Origin: Galaxea fascicularis
Taxonomy: Eukaryota > Cnidaria > Anthozoa > Scleractinia > Euphylliidae
Direction: 5' to 3'
NCBI GenBank assembly: GCA_948470475.1
Contig: OX419336.1
Location: 26,586,505-26,650,504, forward strand
Length of the DNA stretch: 64,000 bases
The position numbers and the translations under genes were made by a program. This document shows positions 44,601-55,100 of this stretch, one piece after another (positions within the stretch are counted from its first letter, which is position 1; the number at the start of each line of letters is the position of its first letter). Below the pieces are notes generated by a model, which saw only the letters and a list, made by a program, of their open reading frames with translations, was not told the DNA's origin and did no database searches.

Positions 44601-47600
44601 AATGCACGTAAACAGCGCGATGAACCAATCAGAATGCGTTTCAGCAAATGCATTTAACGGGGCCAAGGGCGGGAAAATGCATGGGAGCAAGTGCTGTTTC
44701 AATTTGGTTTTTCTACTCATTGGTCACATTTTGCGAACCAATCACAGAGCGTGGAAAAGCAACAAATTATTGCCGACACTCAATTACAAACCGCTCTAAC
44801 TATACGGTTCATCGGTCCTCGTCAGTGTAAAATGTGTTAGTTGCTGGGAACAAGTCATTAAGGCTATTATTTTCCCGGGAATAGGAGGAGAGATTGTCTT
44901 CACTACAATCGTAAAAATACCTTAAAGGTCTCTTAAGAATGTTTCTTGGTTGGCTTTCTCAGTTCTACGACTCTTGGTCATAGACATGGTAACTTTGGTA
45001 AATATGATGTATGCGGCCTTTCAGAATAATTGTCGAATAATATGTATAAATTTGTACAGTTATACAGCCAGGTGATATGTTCTGTTCTTTCCCTTCAGGC
45101 CCTTTTCGCTGGACTCTTTTGACGTCTACTCGAAACATTTCACAGTTATGAATTACAGAGATAGTGAAAGCTTAAAAACGGTAAAAAACAAAATTATCTC
45201 ACTGCGTTTCTTAGTTACTAGGAATAATGTTCATCTTGAAATGTTTAATGAACACTGTTACACGCAAACTAAAGGATAAAGGAGCCGGTCCTTTATCAGT
45301 TGCCAGTTCGGATGCTCGACACTGAGCTATAAGAGACTCGTGGGAGCTGAGGCCGGTAAACTAGGTCCATGTGACAAACGCGATACGCAGGACGTTGATT
45401 AACCCTTTAAACGCCAAGATGAAAATTTAGATTCTCGTTTGTTGCGCCTACTCATTTCCTATAGGAGTAGTAGGGAGAAACGGTTAAAATACCAGTCAAA
45501 TTCATCTTCGGTGATCCTGTTCTCGTAACCACTTTGTTCTATAAAGCGTTGATATTACCAGTAGAAATTTGGTGCTGATCGCTCTTAGGGTTTAAAGGGT
45601 TAAGTAATATTTCATTCATTTACCTCGCTAGAAATTTACCATCCCACCGTCATCATAATAGAAGTCTTCGTATGCATTTGCTTTATTTTCAAAGACTTTT
45701 AACCAAGCCCCAAACTATCGTTATTATACAATTGTATTGCTTTTTCTTTGTCGTAAAATTAATGATCTCGCTGGACCCAAAAAATTTTCCTAATTTGCAG
45801 CCACAATGTTTATTAAACAAACGATCAAAGAACCAAACAAGCAAACAACAAAACAAAGCAGATGAAAGCAGATAAGACGTTAACTGAAACAAATAAGCAA
45901 ACATACATACAGACAGATGAGTCCATAAACAACCGAAACAAAAAGAATTAACGGACCAATAGACCAACAGGCAGACAGACACTGGCGGATAGACGAACAA
46001 GTGAACAGCGCACTGACAAAAAAAAAACATTTAGATGGGTGGCTTTCTTTGTAAGTGAATAAACCCCTCCAATTAGCAATTGTACAAAATGTAAAACGTA
46101 GCGTTCGATTTTGACAGCGGCGCTGATGTCTTTGGCCAACGTTGCTCAAACATCACCTTAACATATTCTTGCTTAAACGTAAACTTACCAAGAATATCAA
46201 ATAGAGCGCCAAGAGGCCGCTCTAGTGGCTGTTTCTAAAGCTTGGCGGCAGATTTGCTCATGGGCTATGATGTTATGGTGGGGGGCATAGGTTCATCACT
46301 CTTAATAGACCGGTAGTTTCCCGGCTGCTTGTTTGTATTTCATGAATTTTCTTGCATTTCAATCGCATTCAACTCAGATTCGTACTCTTGTGCAGCGTTT
46401 ATATTTCTTTCTTTCAGGTACACCCCAATGAGTTCATACCAATGTTTGAGCAACAGTACCCCAATCACAAATGGGCTGATGTTGAGGTATGTAACTTACA
46501 TACGTGATACCCGCAGCAACTTGGTTTAATCGATCCCAGTGATCTGGCAACGTTCGGGGTAGCAGCTTGTTTGAATACTGTTTGATATGAATATTATACT
46601 TTGAAAGATTTCTTGCATGCCAACATTTTTGTGTGACCCTCTAAGCCTAATTACGTGCAACATCTCTCAAGACGTCCCGCCCGTGCAAAACCTGTATTTT
46701 GACGGAATATGCTGGCCGTTACTCCTAATATTAAGCAATTATTGAATGAGGCTGAGTAGGATATGAAGAATTCTGTAGGTCGAGGAGGGTGTTATCCACC
46801 AAGGCTGAAGGCCGAGGTGATAACATCCTCCGAGATCTGCAGAATTCTTCATATTCTACGAACGTCGAATTCAATAATTGCTTTATTATTCATTCAAAAT
46901 ATTTTCAAACTCTTAAAGGAGGAAATGAGCTTTATTTTTAACAATTTCGCACCCTCCAACAATATGTAGACCTAAGATAAAATAACACTATCTCGTCCCC
47001 AGCTTTTTTCGGTCAATGGTTCAATAATTTGCAGCGGGCTGCACTTTTGACGTCATTTTGACGTCATCGGTTCAATATGACGAAGTTTCTTTCCAAATTT
47101 GGTGAACAGCAGCTGGTTGTGGTGAATTATGCGTATGGTTTTAACCAATCAGAAACGGGGAAATATTTTGAATGAATAATAATTACCTTTATTCAACACG
47201 CCCACGGACACACAGTGACATGACCGTGTTGACGGCTGCCACACAAGTTTAACCCTTAAACTCCCTGAAGTGATTAAAATATAACTTCTCCTCATGATAT
47301 CAACACATTGTCCAGCAGACAGGTGATGAGAATAGACAAATTTATCAGCCAGAGGGTGTTATCTTGATGTACCTCAAACTCTCGTAAAAATGTACAAGGG
47401 ACTGTATAGCAGCTAGAAAGGAGAATTGATAATCAGATCTTGGGAGTTAAAAGTGAATGTGACATTTTCTGCAACATTTGCAACAAGGAGTTAAATTTCC
47501 TCACATGCGTCAAATTTCCCTATCAGAGCGGTTTCAATTCAGGGTCGGAACTAATGGGGGTTTCTCTTTGTTTAGCTTATCCAACCACTGAGACGCAAAA

Positions 47601-49911
47601 CCGAAACCAACCATGACATATACTAACACGTAATCTCTCGTGCGTGGCCTTGTTTACACGCTTTTCCGGTGAATTCTGATTCGTTCATTGCTCTGTTTGC
47701 GTATGCGGTCGGAGGATTTGCGGGTTTGGGATCGGTTTTGGTTGACCACACTTAACTTAAAACCGCTCTGTGACATACTTAGAACTTGTCGACAGATTGC
47801 CCGACAGTGCCTTCCAACAAGAGAAAGTCTTGCAACATTGTTTTCATCCCATCTGCACCACCTTCGACATGGTGAGATGGTGAGATGGTGACACATGCCT
47901 CACATTTGTCAGTTGTTGAAGAATACGGTTCTGTTCTGGGATCAGCACGTGTTAGGGTATCCCAAGTCGTGTCATATCAAGGCCAGTATTCATTTGCGTA
48001 CACCTGTGTACGGAACACCCGCATGCAAGCTGTATGAGGGCTAGTACACAGTCCGTATACATAGATGCCATTATACGCAGATATATTCCCCTGATACTTT
48101 GAGTGTAAGGGCTCATTACACGTTGCAGTGTTGTTGTTCCTGTTATTGTGTGACCAGAATTACCAATTCTCTTCTTGTTTATTTTGTACAGGCCAAGATT
48201 TTTAAAATGCTGCGAGCGGTATTCGAAGCAGCAATTTCCGATTCTCCGCCAAAGACCTTAATACCGTGTAGACAAGTGAGTATTTCGAGAATGAAAATAA
48301 GTTTATTCGTCGTAAGTGTAATTTTATAACCTTGACTGTATCACTCGGTATTACATGGTTAGCTACACTGAGGATATGAGCAAACGCTGTTACTTACTGT
48401 CCGGTGATCACGATACCTCATCCGAGTAGAGAAGTGGTGGCTCAGCTACTCAGTTTTGGGAATTGTGAAGTGCAGATACTTATGGCCAAAGAAAATGAGA
48501 ACTAGAGACCTAAAAAGCTAACCACTGAGAGATAAATTTCCCACGGTTTTGGCCTTTGCGCCTTCACTGTTAGGAATCCAAAGGTTTGGACTTAGACTGC
48601 GAGTCTCTAGTTTGAATCCGCGAAAATTTTTAAAATTTATTCGCTTGTCAGGTCAGTGCTCTTATCCACATTTATTTCACCTCGAACAGTTTGAATTAAG
48701 TGAACAGTAAGTTTTATTACCTTAGAGTAGGTTCAGTATGAGGTCTGAGTGACTCACATTGATCAGCCCCAAACAGACAACTTCTTCAATCTCTACAGAT
48801 TAATGGACCGAGTTTCAGCTGAGTTTCGGAAGTCACTTCCCGTTTGCTTTGGCTCAGCTTCACCACACTGTTGATTGGTTAAAACAATCGCGCTACGTTC
48901 CAGTTAGTAAGAAGTCCCCAAGTCCCCAAACTAGGCCGCGCTATTTACCCGCGCTAGCAGTATTTCTCTTTTGACGACATTTACTGGTGCATGCGAGCTG
49001 AGGTCGTGATCTCAGTGTTGGGCTTAGTGTGTTAGGTACTTTCGTTGTGATTTGTCTGAGGGAGTGCTTCGGTTTTGATTTTACGACTCTCATCTGGAGG
49101 CAGTTTTAAAGAGCCACTTAGAATTCTTAACAAGCCAAGCACGAAGAAATGCATACGAAGTACTCATGGTCGATGCTTGGATTCTCATTTGTTGGTAAGG
49201 TGGCGCACTCTTTTCCAACCAATCACAGAACGTGATAAAGCAAACAACGTTAACTTGAGTCGTTCCTGACCGACAAAACAAAAACCGCCGTTATATTCTC
49301 AACTATCAAATGTTGTACGGGAATACTGGCCAAGACTTCAATGGTGATCATGAAAGTCTGTATATGTACTGAAACAACTGTATTAACGTTTTTTCTTTTT
49401 TTCCCATTGTTCCCTTTTTAGTCTCGTGCGTTTTATGCTGTGGATTTAATGCTGAAATGGGCCGACGATGGTTCGTACTTTCAACCTTTTACAACGTCTG
49501 TGTCACTCACACTTGATAAGATACTCCGGCATTAAAACTAACTAAATTATTCCTTGTGTTGTTAGTGCCTTTGAATTCCAGGTTCATACTTTGCGTTTTT
49601 ACTGGGTTTGTTGTCGGAAGTAACTTTGACTTGGTTCTTACAACTCTCTTAAATTCTGCCCTGATTAGTGGACAAGCGAGTTATTTTGATTGAATGTGTG
49701 CATTAAAGCGCAACCAAGTGATAGCTCATGTATTTAATGGTGTTTTCGTTTCCTTTCAGGTTCTGATGAGATGATCCCTCAAGTCCTGGAGATGAATTAT
49801 TGCCCAGACTGCGAGCGAGCGTGCCGCTACCACCCAAATTTCTTCAATTATATTTTCAGTTTGCTATTCCTTGGTGATCCCAATGGATGGCCTGTGGAGA
49901 GAATTGCGTGA
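24493..49911 (+). CDS. TTLL12: Tubulin-tyrosine-ligase-like protein 12, complete, 16 exons
   Basis: Exons: 24493-24606, 34023-34126, 35270-35379, 36368-36431, 37111-37141, 38008-38209, 39078-39247, 39935-40137, 40855-41070, 41695-41806, 43033-43184, 45099-45180, 46418-46486, 48192-48275, 49422-49470, 49760-49911. All have GT-AG borders and matching phases, giving 1914 nt, 637 aa plus stop; human TTLL12 is about 644 aa. Recognisable segments are [20 protein letters not shown] and [18 protein letters not shown] in the N-terminal half, then the TTL half with [30 protein letters not shown] and the end with [18 protein letters not shown]12 is a divergent family member thought to lack ligase activity; it affects tubulin tyrosination, histone H4K20 methylation and RIG-I-type signalling in vertebrates. 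The 9.4-kb first intron is crowded with transposons. Confidence 0.95.
25174..25677. mobile_element. 504-bp element with ATCGAAC subterminal repeats
   Basis: The left end TCCCGGGGTATTTAATCGAA matches the inverted right end TCCCGAGGTATCTAATTGAA. AAAG occurs on both sides (25170-25173 and 25678-25681), a possible 4-bp target duplication. About a dozen copies of ATCGAAC/GTTCGAT crowd 25185-25345 and 25545-25665. It is non-coding and lies in TTLL12 intron 1. Confidence 0.65.
25690..27470. other. TTLL12 intron 1 sequence, nothing recognised
   Basis: Contains a TA dinucleotide tract near 26571-26589. No ORF or inverted-repeat element that I could identify. Confidence 0.4.
28162..29363 (+). mobile_element. 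5'-truncated Penelope-like element (RT plus GIY-YIG endonuclease)
   Basis: An open frame from the junction to 29211 encodes the second half of a Penelope [22 protein letters not shown], then [11 protein letters not shown] with the catalytic YVDD. It continues with SFLDLNVYR and a C-terminal GIY-YIG nuclease (Y-I-G-Q-T-K-R at about 28928-28949, ..LKEHQKA..). AGGTTTAAA flanks it at 28153-28161 and 29364-29372, a 9-bp target duplication. A hammerhead-like motif follows the stop codon. It lacks the N-terminal RT blocks, so it is a dead 5'-truncated copy, although the remaining frame is intact. Confidence 0.9.
29252..29301 (+). ncRNA. Hammerhead-like motif downstream of the Penelope ORF
   Basis: CTGATGA at 29258-29264, a six-pair hairpin GACACT/AGTGTC (29266-29271 with 29279-29284), GAAAC at 29285-29289, and GTC at 29295-29297. 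It has one extra A between the core and stem II, and only a two-pair stem III. Stem I would be TCAC/GTGA with a bulge. The overall order is that of Penelope-associated hammerheads, but the folding is weaker than at 15.1 kb. Confidence 0.4.
29430..31280. other. TTLL12 intron 1 sequence, no gene seen
   Basis: Several GTACATGTAC-type palindromes (for example 29622-29655). No coding homology recognised. A short ATCGTC repeat lies near 31296-31316. Confidence 0.35.
32611..32681 (-). tRNA. tRNA-like sequence, probably a SINE head rather than a functional tRNA
   Basis: Read from 32681: acceptor GGCTTCA pairs with TGAAGTC (one G-T), D arm GCTC/GAGC, and a T arm ACGGG-TTCAAGC-CCCGT; good A and B boxes. 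The anticodon arm is TCGC/GCGA with an A-C mismatch, and position 33 is C instead of U, so an anticodon cannot be assigned. A CCTGAATTTTTTCAGG hairpin with a T run follows. Confidence 0.5.
32843..32913 (-). tRNA. tRNA-like sequence, second SINE unit
   Basis: Same module as at 32611-32681 with a few changes (for example GCTTAG in the D arm), which weaken the pairing. Not a functional tRNA. Confidence 0.45.
33402..33963 (+). mobile_element. Possible solo LTR in TTLL12 intron 1
   Basis: The stretch begins TGTTATGAGGATC and ends CATACTGTAACA (TGTTA..TAACA). It has a TATA box (AGTATAAAAG, near 33601), several TTCnnGAA heat-shock-like half-sites (TTCTAGAA, TTCCAGAA) upstream, and a CT-rich start zone after the TATA. 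I see no matching target duplication and no second LTR, so this is tentative. Confidence 0.35.
35078..35247. mobile_element. TTAA-type MITE, copy 1 (TTLL12 intron 3 acceptor side)
   Basis: The ends CTAACCCATTAAACTC and TAGGGTTTAAAGAGTTAA are diverged inverted repeats. It is the same family as 45403-45599. It lies only about 20 bp before exon 3, so it may include the branch point. Confidence 0.55.
35660..35815. mobile_element. 156-bp foldback element
   Basis: AATAGGCCATATTCGTATTC opens it and GAATACGAATATGGCCTATT closes it. The arms, over 60 bp each, are almost perfectly complementary, with a short AT-rich centre. It lies in TTLL12 intron 3. Confidence 0.9.
36690..37010. repeat. Low-complexity C/T-rich then CAT/CAC-rich tract
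   Basis: A pyrimidine-rich stretch (CTCACC, CTCCTC) passes into ATC/ACC triplets. ORFs here are low-complexity artefacts. Lies in TTLL12 intron 4. Confidence 0.8.
37281..37431. mobile_element. TTAA-type MITE, copy 2
   Basis: TTAA flanks are at 37277-37280 and 37432-37435. The ends are CCCAAAACTCACTTC and GGGGAGTTAAAGG. Read in reverse it shares GTGATTAA-A-TAAC-TCTCCTCA and CAGGTGATGAGAATA with the copy at 47249. Confidence 0.7.
37501..37645 (+). repeat. Segment B, source copy (intron 5)
   Basis: A 145-bp segment with the hairpin TCAGGTCAAAAACCTGA. It is almost identical to 38756-38900 in the next intron. Confidence 0.9.
38618..39036 (+). repeat. A-B-A duplication in intron 6
   Basis: A1 (38618-38755) and A2 (38895-39036) are near-identical direct repeats starting CTTACCTAGTAGTTGCGG. 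Between them is B2 (38756-38900), a copy of 37501-37645 from the previous intron, overlapping A2 by a few bases (CTTACC). A2 ends about 40 bp before exon 7. Confidence 0.9.
43394..44099 (-). mobile_element. 706-bp PIF/Harbinger element with transposase N-terminal fragment
   Basis: The left end AGCAGCGTGCAAATGCACT is inverted at the right (..TGCACGCTGCT after AGTGTATT). TAA occurs at 43391-43393 and 44100-44102, the usual TWA duplication. A minus-strand frame (43869-43582) encodes [20 protein letters not shown] and [15 protein letters not shown], the N-terminal region of HARBI1-like transposases. It breaks off before the DDE core. The 14-bp palindrome CTCAACATGTTGAG occurs four times, with several variants. 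It is a deletion derivative, in TTLL12 intron 11. Confidence 0.9.
44140..44840. other. TTLL12 intron 11 sequence, repeat-like, no gene
   Basis: Several ORFs are open on both strands, but I recognise none. AACCAATCAGA / TGATTGGTT motifs recur, and resemble 48800-49280. Confidence 0.35.
45403..45599. mobile_element. TTAA-type MITE, copy 3
   Basis: TTAA flanks are at 45399-45402 and 45600-45603. The ends are CCCTTTAAACGCCAAGA and TCTTAGGGTTTAAAGGG. A TTAA duplication fits Kolobok or piggyBac-type elements. Confidence 0.8.
46735..46900. mobile_element. Foldback repeat
   Basis: GCAATTATTGAATGAGG.. GATATGAAGAATTCTG at the left is inverted as CAGAATTCTTCATATTC.. TTCAATAATTGC at the right, around GGCTGAAGGCCGAGG. 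Lies in TTLL12 intron 13. Confidence 0.7.
47249..47450. mobile_element. TTAA-type MITE, copy 4
   Basis: It starts TTAACCCTTAAACTCCC and ends GATCTTGGGAGTTAA. Its interior matches copy 2 in reverse (CAGGTGATGAGAATA). Confidence 0.65.
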
Positions 49912-50658
49912 TTCTAAAATTCGTCCGTCAATAACGTAGACTTTCATTCAGCCTGAAGGTAGAGTTCAGTAGAATCTTTTCCAAGTGTGGATGAACTGCT
50001 GTGAGAACCATTTATATTAAAGCAGATATGAGAAACTCGGCCAGTTGTGGAAATGTTTTTGAGTTGTGTCAACCGCTTTTTGATATTTTATGTGAAACTC
50101 TGAAAACCGTGAACACTAAGAATTGTTTCTGGAATGTTTATCGTCCTTGAACCAATCAGACCACTAACCACAAAAGTAATCGGGGTTAAAGCCATCTTCT
50201 ATATCTGATTGGTTTTCTTTTCCCACACAATGGGCATTCTTGAAATATTTCTTGTGTTCACGGTTTTCTGAGTTTCAGTGTAATTAAATTGGTGCGCACC
50301 TATCACATGCCTTTATGCTTAACGCGTGAAAGGGGCACTATTTCAATTACGATATTGATACTTTGGGAGGAGCCCGTGTAATAGACAATTACTCATCCAA
50401 GCACAACGCGTGAACGAAACATGAGCGCGGAGCCCGAGTGCAGGCTCCCAACCATTATACAGTCAACTCTCTCATAGTGACCACTTCTCGTAGACGACCA
50501 CTTGCAAATAACCGTTTTGTTTCCCAGTCGAATACTGTTTCAAAAACTCTCTCGTAAGTGATCACTACTCAAATTTCTTAAGTGATCGCGACCACTTTTT
50601 GGGCCAGGAATTTGGCATATTCTTTTGTTTTCTGTTTCCAGTAAGTGACCACCCAACA

Positions 50659-51143
50659 GAGGGTCCCCTATACCACTTTGCAAAATACATTCACGTAAAA
50701 ATCGAGTAATTCACATTTCACGTTAAAGCTACGGTAATACGAGCAACAAAAACGTCCAACTTGTCTCGCAACATTGCTGCGAAATTAGTTGAAAAACGAT
50801 GTTGCGCGTTTTACATCCCACATACAACTTGTCTCGCAACAAAAAAATGTGTTGCAAGTTGCTGCAGCGTGTTGCAGAAAGTAGAACGGACCTCTACTTT
50901 CTGCTACACGCTGCAGCAACTTGCAACACATTTTTTTTGTTGCGAGACAAGTTGTATGTGGGATGTAAAACGCGCAACATCGCTTTTCAACTAATTTCGC
51001 AGCAATGTTGCGAGACAAGTTGGACGTTTTTGTTGCTCGTATTACCGTAGCTTAAATTGAAACGTAAAAATGGTCTCAATATGGCCAATCACGAATAAAT
51101 AAAACCTAAATCACGTTTCACGAGAAAAGTATAGGGGACCCTC
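50659..51143. mobile_element. 485-bp MITE with GAGGGTCCCC termini, hosting an inner MITE
   Basis: It starts GAGGGTCCCCTATAC and ends GTATAGGGGACCCTC. CCAACA is at 50653-50658 and 51144-51149. Taking out the inner element leaves about 156 bp. The GAGGGTC start and 6-bp duplication recall the 1.5-kb element at 8064-9589. Confidence 0.8.
50728..51051. mobile_element. 324-bp foldback MITE nested in the 485-bp MITE
   Basis: GCTACGGTAATACGAGCAAC is exactly inverted at the other end. The arms run about 155 bp each and are almost perfect, so ORFs of nearly the same sequence appear on both strands. TTAAA flanks are at 50723-50727 and 51052-51056. Confidence 0.9.
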
Positions 51144-51436
51144 CCAACATGATCACGAGTGATCTTTAGAAAATCATTTCTCAAATGCCACTAAAGTTCA
51201 ATTTTTAGTAGCACTTTCCCGGTGTGCTGACTGTTGACAATCAAAAATTGGCTTGTTACCCTGGTAACTTTGCGGGGTTGCCGCTTGGCTGTATCGCGGG
51301 AGCATTTTCACACATGTAACATGAGAGAAGACATCTTGTTTGTGAGACCTTGTGGTTCATTCTTGCTCGAAATTAAAAGGTAAAATCTATTCCTCTGTGT
51401 GACGACCCCTTTGGATATTGACCGTTCTACCGTTTG

Positions 51437-51915
51437 TATAACTGCCGATAAACCTTCTCAACTCGACGATACTGACAATAAACCGTAGGTTGAAACTAAA
51501 AGATAAACGAACTAAAAGTTACAACATGAATAAAAATAATTACACCGACTGCCAACGAAATACAGCTAACAAGAAACGATGATGAAGACTATACTTACAT
51601 TGTTACGGCTACTAAAAAACAACTGCAGGATAAACTGCGAGAACTTCACTACACGTGCTATGGGAAAAGTAGAAACTCGCGCGTAGCGCGTCCACTGCCA
51701 AGGAAAAACTGCTATCCCAAAAAACAAGAAAACTAAGGCTTATATATGGCAAACGCTGTAATTACATGCACAACACGACGAGACTAAAATAAAGGTGTAA
51801 ATTGCGATGAACTGCAAAAACAACTCGGAACGAAGGTGTGACACGCAAACAATAAAACACTAACGAGCAGGCTACAAAAAATAAAACAAACGAACTAGCG
51901 CCCAGGGATCTTACA
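51437..51915 (-). repeat. 3' LTR of the BEL/Pao element
   Basis: On the minus strand it begins TGTAAGATCCCTGGGCG and ends GGCAGTTATA. A short purine run, AGGGGCCGGAATA, just upstream (51916-51930) is the likely polypurine tract. Confidence 0.95.
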
Positions 51916-52154
51916 TATTCCGGCCCCTAAGTGCGAAGTACAACGAAGCACTTACAACAACGCTGCTAAGATCTAGGCGAAAATTAGTTAACCTGCTAAT
52001 CTTTATTAAGGGGCACTTAACTTAGCAATTGTTACCAGCGAAAGACAAAATCTACAAAGAATCTCTTAGGAAAACGTCACTGGAATTGCTTCAAAGACAA
52101 TGTCAGTGTGTTATTTAACTAACTACTGTCCATAGAAATGTTTGAGAAAAGTTC

Positions 52155-55100
52155 TCAGGGCTCGCTGCACTTTGATTCCTCTTTCTTAACCAGCAAAACA
52201 AGCTTGTCGACAGGGCGCTCGAGTACGGTAGACTTCACTTTCACTCTGACTTTACGGACAAAACCTTTCTTGTCTGGAAAAACCTGTTGAACCTTTCCAA
52301 GAGGCCAGTAATTCCGATTGGTGTTCTCAGCAGCAAATAGCACAACATCTCCAACTGCAAGATTTCTGCGGGGATGTAGCCACTTCTGGCGGCTCTGTAG
52401 CAAAGGGAGGTACTCACGAGACCATCTCTTCCAAAAAATATCAGCTAGATATTGGATTTGACGCCATCTGCGTCGAGAAAATAGGTCATCCTTTCGGAAA
52501 ACACCTGGCGGCATGAGAGAATCGGATTTCAGCAACAGGAGATGATTCGGTGTTAGAGGCTGCGAATCCCTGGGGTCGTCAGAGACCACGGTTAAAGGGC
52601 GACTGTTTAAGATGCTCTCTACCTCACACATAAGAGTACTAAGACCTTCGTCATCTGTAGTTTGTTCCTGGAGAAGAGCGCGTAAAATTCGTCGAACTGA
52701 GCGTATGCACCGCTCCCAAACACCACCGTGATGTGAACCATAAGGGGGGTTAAAGCTCCATTTGATGTTTTTCTGCAACATTGCTTCGTTAATCTTGTCG
52801 TGATTCCAGGCTTGAATTGACTCGCGTAGTTCGCGTTCTCCACTTGTGAAGTTAGTTCCGTTGTCCGAACGTATCTCTTCTACTTGGCCTCGTCTAGCAA
52901 TAAACCTTCGCAGCGCGAGAAGAAAGGAGTCGGTATCTAGGCTATGCGCTACTTCGATATGAACTGCACGAACGGTTAGGCACGTAAAGATGACGCCGTA
53001 TCTCTTGACAAGACTTCTACAACGGCGCACCTGAAAAGGACCGAAACAATCCACACCAACAGCTGTGAAGGCAGGTTTGTCAGGAACCAAACGGTCTTCC
53101 GGTAAGTCGGCCATTTTCTGCTCACAAAACGGTGCTTCGCGCCTTCGGCAACTGTGACAACCCGACAGAACTCTTCTGACGGTGGAGTTTGCTTTGATGA
53201 TCCAATATTTCTGACGTATCATGCTCAACACATGTTGTCTCCCTGAATGACCTGAAAGCTTGTGATAATGATCAACGATAAGATTTGAGATATGGCTGCT
53301 CTTCGGCAAAATAATCTGGTGCTTAGCTTCAGGCGAGATACAGGCACGAGCCAATCTTCCACCAACGCACAACAACCCGTCTTTCAGAACTGGGTCCAGT
53401 CTAAAGAGAGGACTGCTTCTCTTAACGCCTTTGCTGCTTCTCAGATTGCTCAGCTCACTGAACTCCACTGGATAAGCTGTCAGCTGGACATTTTTCAGTA
53501 TGGCTTTCTCGGCATTCTTCATCTCTTCTAAGGTAATTAATGATGGATTCCTGCCGGAAGATGTCAGCTGAACGATTCCCTTCCGGTCCTTAGCAGCCAC
53601 AAGGAGGTTGTGTCGATAACGTAAGATCCACGCGATCGACTTCTTCAACCGATGCCAGCTAGAGAACTTCTGGAAACGGTCTGTTAGAGCCGAACTGGAC
53701 AAGACAACCGATGCTGCCAAACACGTCGTCTGGGACTTCACTACCGCATCAGGTTTTACTTCCGGGTCGTCGTTCTGGATAACAAGTGGGGTATCGAATT
53801 CCTTTCCCCACTGACGGTCAGATACCCACAAGAACTCCGGCCCCAGTAACCACCTCTTGCAGTTAAGGAATGCTTCAGCTGTTAACCCTCTAGACGTATG
53901 GTCGCCTGGATTCAAGGTTCCCTCCACATGGTACCATTGGTCTGGACTAGAGCTGTCTCGTATCATTGCGATGCGATTAGCGACAAAGGTGTGGAAGCGC
54001 CTGTTCTCGTTTTTCACGTAGCGCAGTACGGACATGCTGTCGGTCCAAAAAACAGAAGGGTTGCTGAGCGGCATTTCAAACTCTCTCTTGAGCATCCTGT
54101 CTTGACGGACAGGTAAGGTTGCAGCAGATAACTCTAAACGAGGGATAGAGACAGACTTCAGAGGCGCTAGACGGGACTTAGCAAATAGGAACGCACAGTG
54201 TACTCTGCCCTCTCCGTTGACCAAACGCAGGTAGGAGACTGAGCCGTACGCAACTTCTGACGCGTCAGAGAAATGATGAAGCTGACTGGAAACTACAGGA
54301 CCAAAGTCTTCCGGTATCACAGAACGATCAATGGAAAACGATGAAAGCTTCGGAAGATCGTTAAGCCACTTCTCCCAACTTGTACTGTACTCAGGGGGAA
54401 CTTCGTCGTCCCATCCTAGCTTTATGCGGCAAAGATCTTGGAGAACTTGTTTTGCTACCAGAACGAAAGGCGAGACAAAGCCCAGAGGGTCAAAGACGCT
54501 GCTGACGACAGACAAAATGCCTCTGCGTGTAGGCGGCCGGGGTTTAATACAAGTGTCGAAGGAAAAGGTGTCTGATTCGACACACCATCGAATGCCAAGT
54601 GCTCGTTGAGCGGGTAACTCGTCTTTGTGGAGGTCGAGCCTTTTGAACTGCGTGGAACGTTCTGACTCAGGAATGGATTGGAGAACCTTCCGACTATTGC
54701 TGACCCATTTCGTAAGCTTAAAGCCACCTCGTAAGAGTAGAGCTTGCAAATTGGTGACATGGGCGATCGCAGCAGTTTCTGAGGGTAGGGACTTGAGGCA
54801 GTCGTCCACGTAGAAGTTTCTCTTTACGGTACTTATCACTTCGGGAGGAAAGCAACCCCTGTTGTCCTCTGCAGTCCTTCGAAGTGCGAAATTAGCGCAA
54901 GCCGGTGACGATATGGCTCCAAACAAATGAACAAGCATCTGGTATTCTTGTGCGTCTCGCGCCAAATTACCATCCTCCCACCAGAGGAAGCGCAGGAAGG
55001 AACTGTCGTGGTCCGGAACTCGTACCTGATAAAACATGGCTTCTATGTCTGCCATGACTGCTACTCTGTCCTCACGGAACCTTGTCAGCACTCCAACAAG

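Noticed and set aside
50761..51050. Matching ORFs on both strands
   Set aside because: Artefact of the long palindrome in the inner MITE.
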